64,000 nucleotides of DNA from G036327475 sp036327475 (GTDB taxonomy: Bacteria > Pseudomonadota > Gammaproteobacteria > Enterobacterales > Enterobacteriaceae): positions 248,001 through 312,000 of the forward strand of contig NZ_CP132913.1 of assembly GCF_036327475.1 (NCBI RefSeq), written 5' to 3'. Shown piece after piece: positions 18,846-29,461 of this stretch. Numbering within the stretch: the first letter of the stretch is position 1; every line of letters begins with the position of its first letter. The position numbers were made by a program, and so were the translations under genes. A model generated the notes under the pieces. It saw nothing but the letters and a program-made list of their open reading frames with translations, was not told the origin of the DNA and did not search any database.

Positions 18846-20000
18846 AGAATGCACTGTGGCAGTTTTTTGTGTACTGTTCATCGCGATTTGTCGTGTACGA
18901 TGTTTTAGGGTGTGGTTGGCAAAACACGTCGCAATTGCCCGGCGTAGTCACCCGCGTCCGCTCCCTCGATAACTCGCAGAGTGGTGCTTGTTCGTTGATC
19001 ATCAATTTCTCGACCGCTGGCGCGCAGCATATCATGCAGTCGCTGATCATGCAGTCGCTGATATGGATGGAAGCCAAACGAATGACCACCGTTCAGTATT
19101 CGCAGCTTCATTTCTTTAATGGGCCACATCGTTGACCAACTTGGGCGCCCGCTCGCTCCCACTGCTGGCATCCGGGACAAAGTGATCTTTAATCACCCAT
19201 TGAGTGAAGGGCTCAGAGGCGATTGCGCATAGATCGCGCACGCCGAGCATCGCCACCACGTCCGCCAGCGAGGAGGTGCTGGCAGCTGATACGATCCACC
19301 ATGGTGGCCGGGAAGAACGCATGATCGGCTATCCAGCGCCCCAGCGCCCCAGCGCCCGCATCCCGCGTTTGTGCTAATTCCAATACCAACGCGCGCACCG
19401 CCTGGCCGTTCTGAGGATGTGTCGCAGGGGAAAAGCGTTAAAGGCACCAGGCCGCGGCAAAGCGGATGTTAAGCGCTTCCATCAGAATGTCTGACACCGC
19501 GCGAGGCGCGTGTGGCGCTGTCAGATCCGCAATCATCCTTGGGTGGGTGCGGTCGAGTTGACTACTGTCCGGTTCAATACAATAGCCTTTCTCGGTAATG
19601 ATCAGTGACACGATAGCTACCTACGGCTCGGCCAGCTTTTCCAGCAGATCGTCGTACCCTGCTCGACAACGACCCGCGAGTCGCATACAGCGCCTATCAC
19701 TCGCGCCTCCGTCGGGGTCACTAACCAAGTACGGTGTACAACAGATCGGTGCTGTACAGGATAATCTCGTATATCCCCCAATCGCCGCCGTGCCGATTAA
19801 GCACCAGGTCTGTCATCACTCCTTGGTTGGCACAGTGAAACGCATCAAAACCAATATGGACGATTTTGTAGCCCGGTTACTGCATTTGTTCCAGTGGCGG
19901 CACTGAGACGATAGTTTGGCATAGGGTCTCTTTAGTGGGGCGCTCCCTGCGACGGCGGGGACGGGGCGAAAGTGACTTTTTATTAACAAAGTAAGCATGA
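18846..20000 (-). pseudogene. yeiQ: YeiQ, mannitol-dehydrogenase-family oxidoreductase, degraded
   Basis: Fructuronate/mannitol dehydrogenase family. Visible along the minus strand: VHIGFDAFHCANQG near the NAD-binding N-terminus, LNRHGGDWGIYE, MIADLTAPHAPRA, GRWIADHAFFPATMVDRI, ASEPFTQWVIKDHFVPD, EEMKLRILNGGHSF (active-site KxxxLNGxHS pattern kept). Several frameshifts, and a 15-bp tandem repeat at 19031-19060. The C-terminal quarter is lost at a junction with yeiR. Confidence 0.8.
19031..19060 (-). repeat. 15-bp perfect tandem duplication in yeiQ
   Basis: ATCATGCAGTCGCTG is present twice in tandem (19031-19045, 19046-19060). The unit is a multiple of three, so it duplicates five codons. Confidence 0.9.
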
Positions 20001-20235
20001 ACAGTTAATGCGGCAAGCCGGACAATCTAAAACCACTCAATCTGTCAGGATAACGACGGCGTCTTTCGCCAAAGTTAACCGTGTGGCGTGGCAGGCCAAT
20101 GTACAGCGAAGGGCACGAATCGCGAGCGCAAGCCCTTGCGCTATGGCTACATAGCGCGATTGACCGACGCGTTGTACTAAGCGGCGAACCGCGTTTATCT
20201 CATGCATCGCGGTTCACCGGCGTGGTAGAGTTAAC

Positions 20236-20265
20236 CGATGCGATCCGGTTCGATGCGATCCGGTT
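20236..20265 (-). repeat. 15-bp perfect tandem duplication at the yeiP 3' end
   Basis: CGATGCGATCCGGTT occurs twice in tandem, overlapping the yeiP stop codon. Confidence 0.85.
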
Positions 20266-20540
20266 AATCGGCGCGTCCTATGTAGCGGCGTTCCGTCACG
20301 TGGATCCGAATACGCTCGCCGCTATTTTGGCACATGCGGAAGCTCCTGTACTGCCCTGCGCGGTATCGACGATACCCAGTCCACGGTCTGCGGTAGCTCC
20401 AGCGCCAGCACTGCACCATCCCATCGGCAGCACTTGCATGCTGGGAATGCCGCCATCAGGGATAAGCGGAGTGAGGATGAAAACACGTTTGATCCGGAAG
20501 TGTATTGTCCAGGTCCGCGACCATCTATTTTGAACAGCAT
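20264..20540 (-). pseudogene. yeiP: YeiP (EF-P-like protein), C-terminal half only
   Basis: The minus strand encodes GGIPSMQVL, then in other frames DGAVLALELPQTVD and KIAA, ending RIHVTERRYIGRAD before the stop at 20264. These match the second and third OB-type domains of the EF-P paralogue YeiP. The N-terminal domain is missing, and the next recognisable DNA is fruA on the opposite strand. setB, fruB and fruK, which lie between these genes in E. coli, are absent. Confidence 0.75.
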
Positions 20541-21332
20541 TGCTTGATGCGGACGAGAAAGCGGGCTTCAGTTGGTCAACGATGACCCTGATACTGAAGT
20601 GGGTACTGGTGGCGAAGGGGCCGAGGATACGACGCTGGGCGGCAAGATTGCTTTTCAGAGAACGATAATGAACGCCGCCAACAACCCTGACGTCTTTTTG
20701 CAGCGCGCCCGTGCGCAGGCTGCGCCGTATCAGGTATCGCAATCATCGACCGCAGCATTTCTCCTTCCTCATGGCGTCGCCGCCCAGTCTAAAGTGGGTC
20801 GTGGCGGTGAAGACTGGTCCATCGGCGTTGCGCATACCTCAAAAACGCGGCTGGTGGGCAGAGCTCGCAACCCGCGGGTCGGTCGGCGCTGGCAATGCTA
20901 TCACACAAGAGGAGGTACAGGAGGCGGATCCGGTGATTGTGGCGGCGGATATTGAAGTGAATCCCGCTAAATTCGCCGGCAAACCCATGTACCACACCAG
21001 AAAACAACCCAAATGTCAACAGTGGCGAAAACCCAGGTCTTCCAGACTGCGGACAGAGAGTAGCCGTCCAGCGCCGGTGCGGGTTTTATCGGTGGCATTA
21101 TCGCTGGTTTCCTGGTGGCTATGTTTGTTGCCAAGCTTCAAAATATGGCGGCGCTGCAGTCCATTCTTATCATTCCGTTTATCGCGACTTGATGACTGGC
21201 TATATCATCGCGATTGCCGCCGGTACTCTGTTGCTTGGCGTGCTGTACAGTCTACTGAAACGCTCTGACGTAGAGGTGGCGCTGTCCTGCCTTCGCCATC
21301 CCAATGCCGGGGAAGCGAAAGCGCGCTGGTGA
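20541..21332 (+). pseudogene. fruA: FruA fructose PTS EIIBC, degraded
   Basis: Fructose-specific PTS permease. N-terminal pieces AANNPDVFLQRARAQAAPYQ, then the active EIIB block in two frames (KRGWWAELATRGSVGAGNAI, ADIEVNPAKFAGKPMY). After a large deletion, GFIGGIIAGFLVAMFVAKL and ILIIPFIAT follow, then the last helix AAGTLLLGVLYSLLKRS. The EIIB phosphorylatable Cys region and most of EIIC are lost. fruB and fruK are gone, so fructose uptake by this route is dead. Confidence 0.8.
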
Positions 21333-21555
21333 GATAAAATGCCCAGCGGGCCTCCACCAGGTACCATCAGTACCCTCCCGACATTAAGAGGCGAGTGGGC
21401 GCAAACGTCCTGACGCACCGGGCGAAGGGCGTTGACCCTCCGCCTGCCAGCGCATCTTCGCCAGCGAAGACAGTGACGCTTAAAACCTCCTAACTGCGTG
21501 GCGTGATAGGACGCATTACGGCCTCAAGATTATCCCGCCAGCCACTTCTTGGCGC
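21333..21555. other. Spacer between fruA relic and nfo
   Basis: No gene seen. GC-rich inverted elements near 21400-21470 may serve as terminator for nfo on the minus strand, but no clear T-tract is present. Confidence 0.3.
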
Positions 21556-22440
21556 TTAGCTTTCAACCGGTGTTGCGGCAGTGTTGCCGTCGGTGCTCAA
21601 TGCTTTCAGCCAGGCGATTTCCTGCTTCCAGATATTCGCATCCACCGTTTCCAGAATCATCGGAATGCCGTCAAAGCGTTTATCGGCCATGATCCAAGAA
21701 AAGGCGGTTTTTCCTATTTTGCCCAGGCCGAGGCTGTGGTGGCGATCGACACGGATACCGCGGTCGGTTTTGGCATCGTTAAGGTGCATCCCGCGCAAAT
21801 AGTGAAAGCCAACGATATCGGCGAACGCCTTAAAGGTGTCGGCGCAGGCCGAGGTCGTGCGCAGATCATAACCGGCGGCAAAGGCGTGGCAGGTATCGAT
21901 GCAGACGCCGACACGGTTTTTATCGTCGACGCGATCGATAATCGTCGCCAGTTGCTCAAAACGAAAGCCCAAGTTGCTACCCTGGCCGGCGGTGTTTTCT
22001 ATGACGGCGGTAACTCCTTGGGTTTGCTCCAGTGCTAGATTAATAGAATTGGCGATGAGCGTGAGACATTCATCTTCCGCAATCTGGTGCAAATGGCTAC
22101 CGGGATGGAAATTAAGCAGGCTGAGTCCCAGCTGCTCACAGCGCTTCATTTCATCGATGAAGGCTTCGCGCGATTTTTCAAGCCCTTCGCGCGTTGGATG
22201 GCCGAGATTAATCAGGTAGCTGTCATGGGGGAGGATCTGGCAGGAAGCATAGCCATAGTGCTCGCAGGCGTCGCGGAAATTATTGATAGTCTCGGTGGTC
22301 AGCGTCGCCGCTTTCCATTGCCGCTGGTTTTTAGTGAAAAGTGCGAACGCTGTCGCATTCAGGTCGTGGGCGCGCGCCACTGCCCGATCGACACCTCCTG
22401 CTGCGCTAACATGCGCGCCGATAAACTTGTTTTCGCTCAT
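21556..22440 (-). CDS. nfo: Endonuclease IV (AP endonuclease)
   Basis: A 294-residue TIM-barrel enzyme that cuts 5' to abasic sites in base-excision repair. The E. coli metal ligands are all present: His in LPHDSYLIN, His in LNFHPGSHL, Glu in VIENTAGQG, Asp and His in CIDTCHAFAAGYD, His in MHLNDAK, Asp/His in VDRHHSLG, Glu in MILETVD. I chose the start at 22440 (MSENKFIGAHVSAAGG). The frame is open to 22458 but adds nothing conserved. Intact among dead neighbours on both sides. Position beside yeiE and fruA matches E. coli. Confidence 0.97.
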   Translation of the reverse strand: MSENKFIGAHVSAAGGVDRAVARAHDLNATAFALFTKNQRQWKAATLTTETINNFRDACEHYGYASCQILPHDSYLINLGHPTREGLEKSREAFIDEMKRCEQLGLSLLNFHPGSHLHQIAEDECLTLIANSINLALEQTQGVTAVIENTAGQGSNLGFRFEQLATIIDRVDDKNRVGVCIDTCHAFAAGYDLRTTSACADTFKAFADIVGFHYLRGMHLNDAKTDRGIRVDRHHSLGLGKIGKTAFSWIMADKRFDGIPMILETVDANIWKQEIAWLKALSTDGNTAATPVES

Positions 22441-22534
22441 CCTGGCTAGGCTCCCCAATTAAAGTGATGAAGAGAGGAAAGAAATGATTATGGTTTGTTA
22501 TCTCGTTAATTTGTAAAATGTTTGCTGACTAAAG

Positions 22535-23205
22535 CTATGGCCATATTACCCTGCGCCATCTAGACCACCTAGGCCTCACAGATATTATCGTTGTCGCAGT
22601 CGGCGATGAGTGTGGCGCTGATCGAAACAGCAGTTAAAAGTAAAATTGTTTGACCGCATGGGCAAACGGCTAGTGCCCAATTAGCATGGCAATTGCTTAT
22701 CCACGCGCCGTTGCGCTGCTGGAGCAGGTGGGAGAGACAAGCGTACTGTTCTCCCATGGCAATGACGCGTTACGGCTGTTTGCCAGCAGTACCATCGATA
22801 ATTATATTTTAATTGATTGCCAATTACTCGCGCGCGGTGCCAGACATGCCGCTGTTATTGCAAGCGGGCAATAGCCGGGAGGTAATAAACACCGTTGCGG
22901 ATTTCCACGTCGATATGCGGCTGATTGAAGGACCAAGCTACCGCCCAGGTCCGGTGGCCCGTCCGGCGCAACAACGAACTGGTGTTTGCCGTCTCAAACC
23001 ACCCGATCACGTGGCGCTAGCACCCGCGATATGCGGTACGTCACGGATTGAGTATTGGCTGCCTGTCGCGCCGATGGTGGCAGAGGCACTGGCGCTCGGA
23101 CCCTGGCGTCGCTGCTTTATCGCACGTTGTATGTGGTGTGCCATCGATAGGAACACTTCTTCCAATACCCTGCAGCGGTTTATCGACTATTGTCGGCACA
23201 CCGCC
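22535..23205 (+). pseudogene. yeiE: YeiE LysR-type regulator, degraded
   Basis: Pieces of a LysR regulator: LSLSQSAMSVALIE (HTH), YPRAVALLEQ, RLFASSTIDNYIL, AGNSREVINTVADFHVDMRLIEG, then C-terminal fragments ALQRFIDYCRH. Stops and frameshifts throughout. In E. coli yeiE lies divergently next to lysP. The lysP relic follows here. Confidence 0.75.
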
Positions 23206-23439
23206 GGCACTGATGCCCGCTACCGCCTCTTTACCCAGATGGGGTAAAAGGTGAGCCATGTCTCCTTTATAGCGATAATCAACTGCAACGGCGCGGTGCA
23301 GCTGTGTAAAAACGCCGAATTTGTCATATGACGCTTATAATTAAGCGTACATTATCAATATGTCTTATAATTCAATTAGTTGGTGAGCAGCTGGGATTAT
23401 TTTCCACAATCCCGCCTCGATTTTTGCAGAGACCCGTCA
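23206..23439. other. Spacer between yeiE and lysP relics
   Basis: No gene seen. Confidence 0.3.
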
Positions 23440-23862
23440 AACGCTACACAATATAACCGCTTTTGCGGCCTGTGCTGCAAATTGAAGGCGCGCTATTTGA
23501 GCATGATCGCCATCGGCGACATTATCATCGGCACCGGCCTCTTTGTTATCTTCGCAACCATATCCCTGTCTGGGCCGGGTGCACGCTGCTTTCGTATGCA
23601 TTTATTTGATGGTGTATTCCTGATGAGCAGTCTCGGCGGGTTTGAGGTGTTTCCACTAGGGGCCGGCGCTAGCGTTTATTTTGTATCTGCTGATTATGCT
23701 TGGGAAAAACTATCAGGCACTTTGGTACAATCCATTGATTATAATGGATTTATCTCGACTTATATCGGTATCCCGCTGTTTCCGCTTATTTGGTTGGGCT
23801 GCCGTTGGCGCAGTAGCAGTCGGCTGGTTCGTTATGAAGACATGACATTTTTCGATAGCTGA
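23440..23862 (+). pseudogene. lysP: LysP lysine permease, two ends joined by a deletion
   Basis: APC-family permease. The N-terminal LKARYLSMIAIG...IGTGLFV and a short TM segment are followed, after loss of roughly 300 codons, by the C-terminal GKNYQAL, TYIGIPLFPLIWL and LVRYEDM. Frame changes occur at the join. Lysine uptake by this carrier is gone. Confidence 0.8.
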
Positions 23863-24127
23863 GACAACCAGTAATTGCGCGCTGTCAGCACGGTCTGGAT
23901 GTGAGTTGCGCCGCGGCGCTACCGCTATCCGGTAAAGGCTTAATATTTTTTATAAAGTTTATCATTTGCCTTATCGTTAACGTCTAATGGCCACCGCCCC
24001 ATCCTGACCTCGCGCCTTTCCAGCTGCGAGACGGTGTGCGTTGTATCCGACATTTGCCCTGACGCCGCTAATAGCGGCCCGCGCCGACACGACAGCTAAA
24101 TCAGCCTTTCAGATAGAGCGATGTGTA
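23863..24127. other. Spacer, no gene seen
   Basis: Degenerate DNA between the lysP relic and the iron ABC permease relic. Confidence 0.3.
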
Positions 24128-24737
24128 TAATCTCCGAATCGATGTCAGCGGTGTAAAACATTTCGCAAACCGCCATGATAGGGCAGTATCGGCATCTTTT
24201 TCGCCGGCGCCTACTGCTGAAAGCGCTGGTAGCGGTAATGCGCTTGCATGCTGGTGACTTCATCTTGGGCCCGTCTGGCTGGGCCAAATGTCTTATTGAA
24301 AACGCTGCTTCATCTTCAGTTGGTGGGCGGTGGTGCGCGGGTGATCATCTTGGATATCCATCTGCCGTATGCGTTGATGGCGATTGCTGAGGCCTGCCAC
24401 TGGGACTGGCCGGCGCGGAAATGCAGACTATCCTCAATAATCCTCTCGCCTGCCCCTTTACTTTTAGCTCGTCATCAGCATCCTGTCAGCGCTGGCGGTG
24501 GCGTTCGTCGTGTCCATCGGTTTTATCGGACTGGCGGCGCCCCATATTGCACGACTGATGTTCGGTGAAGATCACCGCTTTTATCTGCCTCGCCAGCGTG
24601 CTACTGGTAGTGCTGGTTTTGCCGATGACGTCAAGTAGCATCTAAAAATATCGTGTCGGACACGCTGATTCCCGTCAGTATCATGATCTCGCTGCGGGGT
24701 GCCTTCTTTTACTTATCATTATTGCGCCACCAGTAGA
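24128..24737 (+). pseudogene. FecCD/BtuC-family siderophore ABC permease, degraded
   Basis: Inner-membrane permease of ferric-siderophore or B12 ABC importers. Remnants: RLPYALMAIA, GLAGAEMQTILNNPLA, SALAVAFVVSIGFIGLAAPH with IARLMFGEDHR, SVLLVVLVLPMTSSS. The MQ...LNNPLA and GFIGLAAPH blocks are diagnostic of the family. Frameshifts separate them and the N-terminal half is gone. An ATPase relic of the same system follows directly. Confidence 0.75.
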
Positions 24738-25420
24738 ATGTGTGATCACGAGACTGCGTATCGCCGGCTTTGTGCCGGTTATCCGAAACGTCGGGTGTCG
24801 ACCATCTCGATGCTTCCTGCTCGCCGCGCGATTAAGTCAGCGTGCTTTAGGGTCTAACGGCTGCGATAAATCCACACTGCTGCGATCACTAGGCGGTTGA
24901 ATTCGGCTCGCGACCGAAGGTGGTGTATCTGCCTCAAAGCCTGCTCGCCGGCGTCCATTTGTAAGTGCTGGAATCGGTCATGTGGTGCAGCACGCCTCCG
25001 GCGGCCGTGCCTACCAATCTGATGAACACGAGGTCATGGCCTTGCTGGCACGATTGGGCATCGCGCATTTAGCTCTCCACTATCTGAAAGCTTTATGGCG
25101 ACCAGAAGCAATTTGTGGGATTGGCGCAATCGCTGATACGCCAGCCAGCGCCGTTGTTGCTCGACGAACCATCAATTAATGTTATGTCGCTTATCGGTAG
25201 CGAAACCCAGCGGCGGAATATGGTCACTCTGATGGTGGTTCGTGATATCAATATCGCGCTGCGCCACGGTCAGCATGCACTGATGCTGCGTAATGGCCGC
25301 TTGTTGGCGGATGGTGCGCCTGACGGGTGATTCTCCCGCCAGCCTTGCCACAACGTGTAGGGCGTATCGAACGTCGTTCACAATGGCGGCCGCAGGTGTT
25401 GATGGACGATTTGGTCAATC
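24738..25420 (+). pseudogene. Siderophore ABC transporter ATPase (FecE/FepC type), degraded
   Basis: Begins ITRLRIAGF. The Walker A reads GSNGCDKST, with Asp replacing the usual Gly before Lys. Then come a YLPQSL Q-loop region, ARLGIAHLALHYL, GLAQSLIRQPA, LLLDEP (Walker B) and ALMLRNGRLLADG. The LSGGQ signature is frameshifted. It is coupled to the permease relic upstream, and a TonB-dependent receptor relic follows, making one dead siderophore import locus. Confidence 0.75.
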
Positions 25421-25831
25421 CACTGATCTGGACTTACATCTATTACGGTTTTACTCCGCCGTCTTTCCTTTGCAGTAAGGCGATGGCGCCAAAGGCCCGT
25501 TATAACGGCGTGTTGTTTTTGAGAGTACTATCGCCTATCGCGCTGGCGTTGAGGCTCGGCACCTCCCTTTACGGTGCTTGCCCCCTTTATCTGGCAAACT
25601 GTACTTCCCTCCACTACCGCCAGAGACTTTTAAGCGTAAGCGCTATGGTGTCGTGGATCCGTCGCGTTTTACACCAATCGCGCAATCGCTAAACGCGCCG
25701 CAAAATCACTAGGCGCAACCGCTTTCCATTAAAGCAAATAGTTATGATAAAATTATTTTTATATAAAAGTGTTTTCTTACAAATAGTTCATGCAATTAAG
25801 GCAAGGTGGTAACACCGTAAGAAAGTTTTGT
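25421..25831. other. Unassigned region between ATPase and receptor relics
   Basis: The + strand holds hydrophobic pieces (for example NPLIWTYIYYGFTPP) suggesting another decayed gene of the iron locus. I could not identify it. The last 90 bases are AT-rich. Confidence 0.35.
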
Positions 25832-27200
25832 TATGCGTAACAGAGCCACGTCCCGCTCCATGCTACTGTCGATGGAGACCTTATCGCTGGCCGGCGCAGC
25901 CTAGAGGGATGTCTCTGGCGGTGTGGGCGCCAAGTACACGCTGTCCTGATGGACGACAAACGCGTCGACATCTGCGGCACACGCCCCAATAGAGATGTCC
26001 CGGTATTGAACAAGGCTGGCTGTTCCTGTTGGCGATGATTGTCTGATGTCCTCATTTTGGCAGGGTGATTAATATCATCATCAGTAAGGTCGGCAAGTCC
26101 TAGCAAACCTCCGTGCGTAGCGAGGTATTATGGCAATAATACCACGGAGACATTTGCCAATCCAATCTTTGTACTGCCTTGGCCGCTGATTGATGGTTTG
26201 ATGGGGATCACGCTTACCGGTCAACTAGCGCCGTGACGAGGATCACATTATCGAAGGGTACAATGGCCAGCGTATGAAAGTGGTGGCGTCACCTTTACAC
26301 TGACACCGGACGACGCCAACAAGTTTAGCGATGCGTGCTATGCGCTCAACAACTAGGCACTCACGCATTACGGTAACAATGATGGCGGTATGACCACCAG
26401 TTATTGCAGCGGAAGGAAACCCGCGATCCGCCTCGGAAAATGGAAATGGATAACACTCCGCTGAATATCTATAATGCGTTCTATTTTCCAATCATGCCCT
26501 CAGAGCCGGCGCGCAATTTCGTCCGAAACCCTAAGGCCTCTGACCGGGAATTGAACTGCTGGAGCTTGGCGCTGTCCGCTGAAGGATGCATAGCTGACGA
26601 CCCAGGACTTTGCCCTAACCATCGGCTTGCACATCAATCGTGACGAAAATTACGGTAGCCACTGGACGCCTTGGCTGTATGGCGCCTGGTGACCGAAACA
26701 TGGACGCTGAAAGGCGGCGTCTCTGGCGGTTACCGATCGCCGGAGTTGCGTCAGGCTGTGGTGGAATGGGGACAGAGCAACGGTGAAATCTGAAACCGGG
26801 AAAAGCTTCAATTAGGAAATCGCGCTGTCATGAAATAACCACAGCTATTTAAATGCCGGCGTCACGGTGTTGAATACCGATTACCGCAATAAAATCACCG
26901 AAGTATGCAGTTGCACCAATCCCAGTGGCACGGCCCCGGCGCCTGCGCCACTGGCGGCGCTAACTATAGAAACCGAACAGCAGAGAGGCGAATTCAGCGG
27001 TCAGCCGTTAAAAACATATGATTAACGCCACACTGAATTGACAAGCCACTCCTAATATCGCCAGGTGGGTGATGCAATAGCTGCAACTACAGGCGGAGGC
27101 GTATACCTGCTGGACAAGCGCATGGATTTATATCACCTATGGTCGCGTACTGGACAGTGGACGCTACCTATTCGGCGTCAATATGGACTTTGATCGGCAG
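25832..27200 (+). pseudogene. cirA: TonB-dependent catecholate siderophore receptor, CirA-like, degraded
   Basis: Outer-membrane receptor. The plug domain leaves KYTL.LMDDKRVD and VVNIIISKVGK-like pieces. Then the barrel segments VLPWPLIDGLMGITLTGQL, DEDHIIEGYNGQRMKSGGV, TLTPDDANKFS, TLKGGVSGGYRSPELRQAVV and a VDATYSASI end can be followed through several frames. PLIDGLMG and the position between lysP and folE both fit E. coli cirA. Many stops; not functional. Confidence 0.7.
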
Positions 27201-27760
27201 TGCTGGGAGCGTGGCGCGGAAAAGGGAGAGCCAGTAGGTAAACCAGCAGTGCGATGGCTCGATGGCCCGCCGCTCGCGCCCGGTGCTTCCCCTTCCTTCC
27301 ACCGGAAGGAGCGCCTCTTGCAGATGGCGGCACAGCGCTTTCCCAGCAGCGCCTTTGGCCAATTATAGCTGGTATTTGACGCCGCTAGCGCCGCCGGCGC
27401 GCACTCGGCACCTCATCCGACACCGGTTGTCCGCCGGCCGCCACCTGGCGCTGATGTTGTGGGCGGCTAGGTCTCGGGGGTCTTGCTGATAATTTTAGCT
27501 TGCCAGGTATCAGTGGCTTCATTAGCTGTCCGCTGTATCCACCTGATTGACCAGGCGCCTTGAACCGGCATTGCTGACATCGATGCGAGCGTTGGTCGTT
27601 TCCAGCATATTGGTGTGGCGCCAATAATAGCAGACTCAGTTGTTCAGATTCAGCTATTATGAAACACATTCACTGGATTATCCCCGCGCACTCGACTAGA
27701 GTGTTGCCCATTCCGTGGTAAACCCCGCGGGAGCGAATTGCCTCCTGGAGAAGAATAAAT
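27201..27760. other. Unassigned region upstream of folE
   Basis: No family recognised on either strand. yeiG, which lies here in E. coli, is not visible. The final 40 bases contain the folE ribosome binding site (GGAGAAG at 27747-27753). Confidence 0.4.
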
Positions 27761-28426
27761 ATGGTAATGCTGACAAGAGAGGCCTCGCAGGTGCGCGAAG
27801 CTTTACTGGCCAGAGGACTCGAAACACCGCTGCGGAGCGAGGTTCTGGACAACGAAGTGCGTAAACGTCTTATCGCCGAGCACATGACGGCCATTATGAC
27901 GCTGTTTAACCTCGACTTGACCGATGATAGCCTGGCGGAAACGCCGCATCGCATCGCCAAGATGTATGTAGATGAGGTGTTCGCCGGCCTGGATTACGCC
28001 AATTTCCCCAAAATCACGGTAATCGAAAACAAGATGAAAGTGGATGAAATGGTCACGGTGCGTGATATTATACTGACCAGCACCTGTGAGCATCACTTCG
28101 TGATTATCGACGGCAAAGCGACGGTCTCGTATATTCCCAAACACTGCGTCATTGGGCTGTCGAAAATCAATCGTATCGTGCAGTTCTTCGCCCAACGGCC
28201 GCAGGTGCAGGAGCGGCTGACGCAGCAAATCCTTCAAGCGCTGCAAACACTGCTCGGCACCAATAACGTGGCGGTCTCCATTGACGCCGTGCATTATTGC
28301 GTCAAAGCGCGGGGAATTCGCGACACTACCAGCACCACCACTACCACATCGCTTGGCGGACTATTTAAATCCAGTCAAAATACCAGACAGGAATTTTTGC
28401 GTGCTGTCACGCATCATAACGGTTAA
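27761..28426 (+). CDS. folE: GTP cyclohydrolase I
   Basis: A 221-residue enzyme that converts GTP to dihydroneopterin triphosphate, the first step of folate synthesis. The length equals the enteric family. The zinc ligands are seen in TSTCEHHF and in VHYCVKARG. Other conserved blocks are ETPHRIAKMYVDEVF, GLSKINRIVQFFAQRPQVQERL and TTSLGGLFKSS. The ATG at 27761 has a ribosome binding site 7 bases upstream. A second in-frame ATG lies two codons later. Strongly conserved with no lesions; yeiB follows, as in E. coli, but is dead. Confidence 0.97.
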   Translation: MVMLTREASQVREALLARGLETPLRSEVLDNEVRKRLIAEHMTAIMTLFNLDLTDDSLAETPHRIAKMYVDEVFAGLDYANFPKITVIENKMKVDEMVTVRDIILTSTCEHHFVIIDGKATVSYIPKHCVIGLSKINRIVQFFAQRPQVQERLTQQILQALQTLLGTNNVAVSIDAVHYCVKARGIRDTTSTTTTTSLGGLFKSSQNTRQEFLRAVTHHNG

Positions 28427-28465
28427 TCTGTTGTTAACCCTCAATTACGATGTCGCTGGCGGCGT

Positions 28466-29461
28466 ATGGCAGAAGAGATTAACCGTGCGGCAGCGCATCG
28501 CGATGCTGGATTGCGTGCGGGATTGCCATTTTGGGCATCCTGCTGATGAACATCACCGCCTTTATGGCTGCCGAAGCGGCTTACCTCAACTCCGCTTATG
28601 CCGGGCAGTATTACTCTCACGGCGAAACTTGAACCTGGGCCATCTTAGATATGGTAACTCGGGGGAATTCCTCACCTTGTTTGCCCTCTTGTTTGGTGGT
28701 GGGTTGGTGCTGTTGTTTCTGCACGGCACGCGCTGGATCCGTGCGCGGCTATTCTGGTTAATTGTTTGGTCTCCTTCGGATTACGGCCTGGGTAGGGCCA
28801 CTGTGTTTTGGACTGATTCGCCAGGCGCTAAGCGAAATGTGATCGACACCGGTATTGTACTGTATCTATTGGGGGTCGTGTTACTGATGTACTGATGGTT
28901 TTTCAGCCATCGCTGAGCTCTCAGCTTCTGGCCGCTCTGGCTACACGGTATTGCTAACCGTGTCTATGAACATTCTGGCAAACCGTCGCGACCCGGGAGC
29001 CTGGCGTGAGCGGATCAACCCGCTGCACGGCAGTCTTCTGGCAATGGCGTCACAAATGGCTATCAGTTGGTCGGTGCAATGCTTGATTGGCGCGGTGCTA
29101 ATGCGTAACGGTTGGTTGGATGGCTACGGCGCGCCACGCATTATCGACGAATGGCGCTGTGGGTTATCCTCATGAGTCTGATTATTAATCTGACAGCGGT
29201 GGTAGACAAGTGGCAATTGGGCTGGGATCATCACTGGTGCGGCTTTCTGTCGCAGATACAGTTTAGTGCACTGTTTCAGGTGTTTGGCTGTGTCGCCCTG
29301 TTGTATGGATTCTGGCCGCGCTTGGCTGGTGAATATGACGGTACCGCCCTGTGGTTAAGACATTTTCGTCAGGGGACCACGGAGAGCGTATGGCGTTATT
29401 TAACGCAATTGACAGGCGGCGCGCCGTTGCGGCAGGTGCTGGAGCAGGAGTGTCGCCCGTG
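28466..29461 (+). pseudogene. yeiB: YeiB inner-membrane protein (DUF418/DUF405), degraded
   Basis: Multi-TM protein of unknown function. Pieces: LRAGLPFWAS (altered), LTLFALLFGGGLVLLFL, GTRWIRARLFW, DTGIVLYLLGVVLLMY, INLTAVVDKWQLGWDHHWCG, VFGCVALLYGFWPRL, then WLRHFRQGTTESVWR after a deletion of about 50 codons. Several frameshifts and stops. Confidence 0.8.

Noticed and set aside
27803..28294. 163-residue minus ORF opposite folE
   Set aside because: Antisense shadow of an intact conserved gene with no family features of its own.
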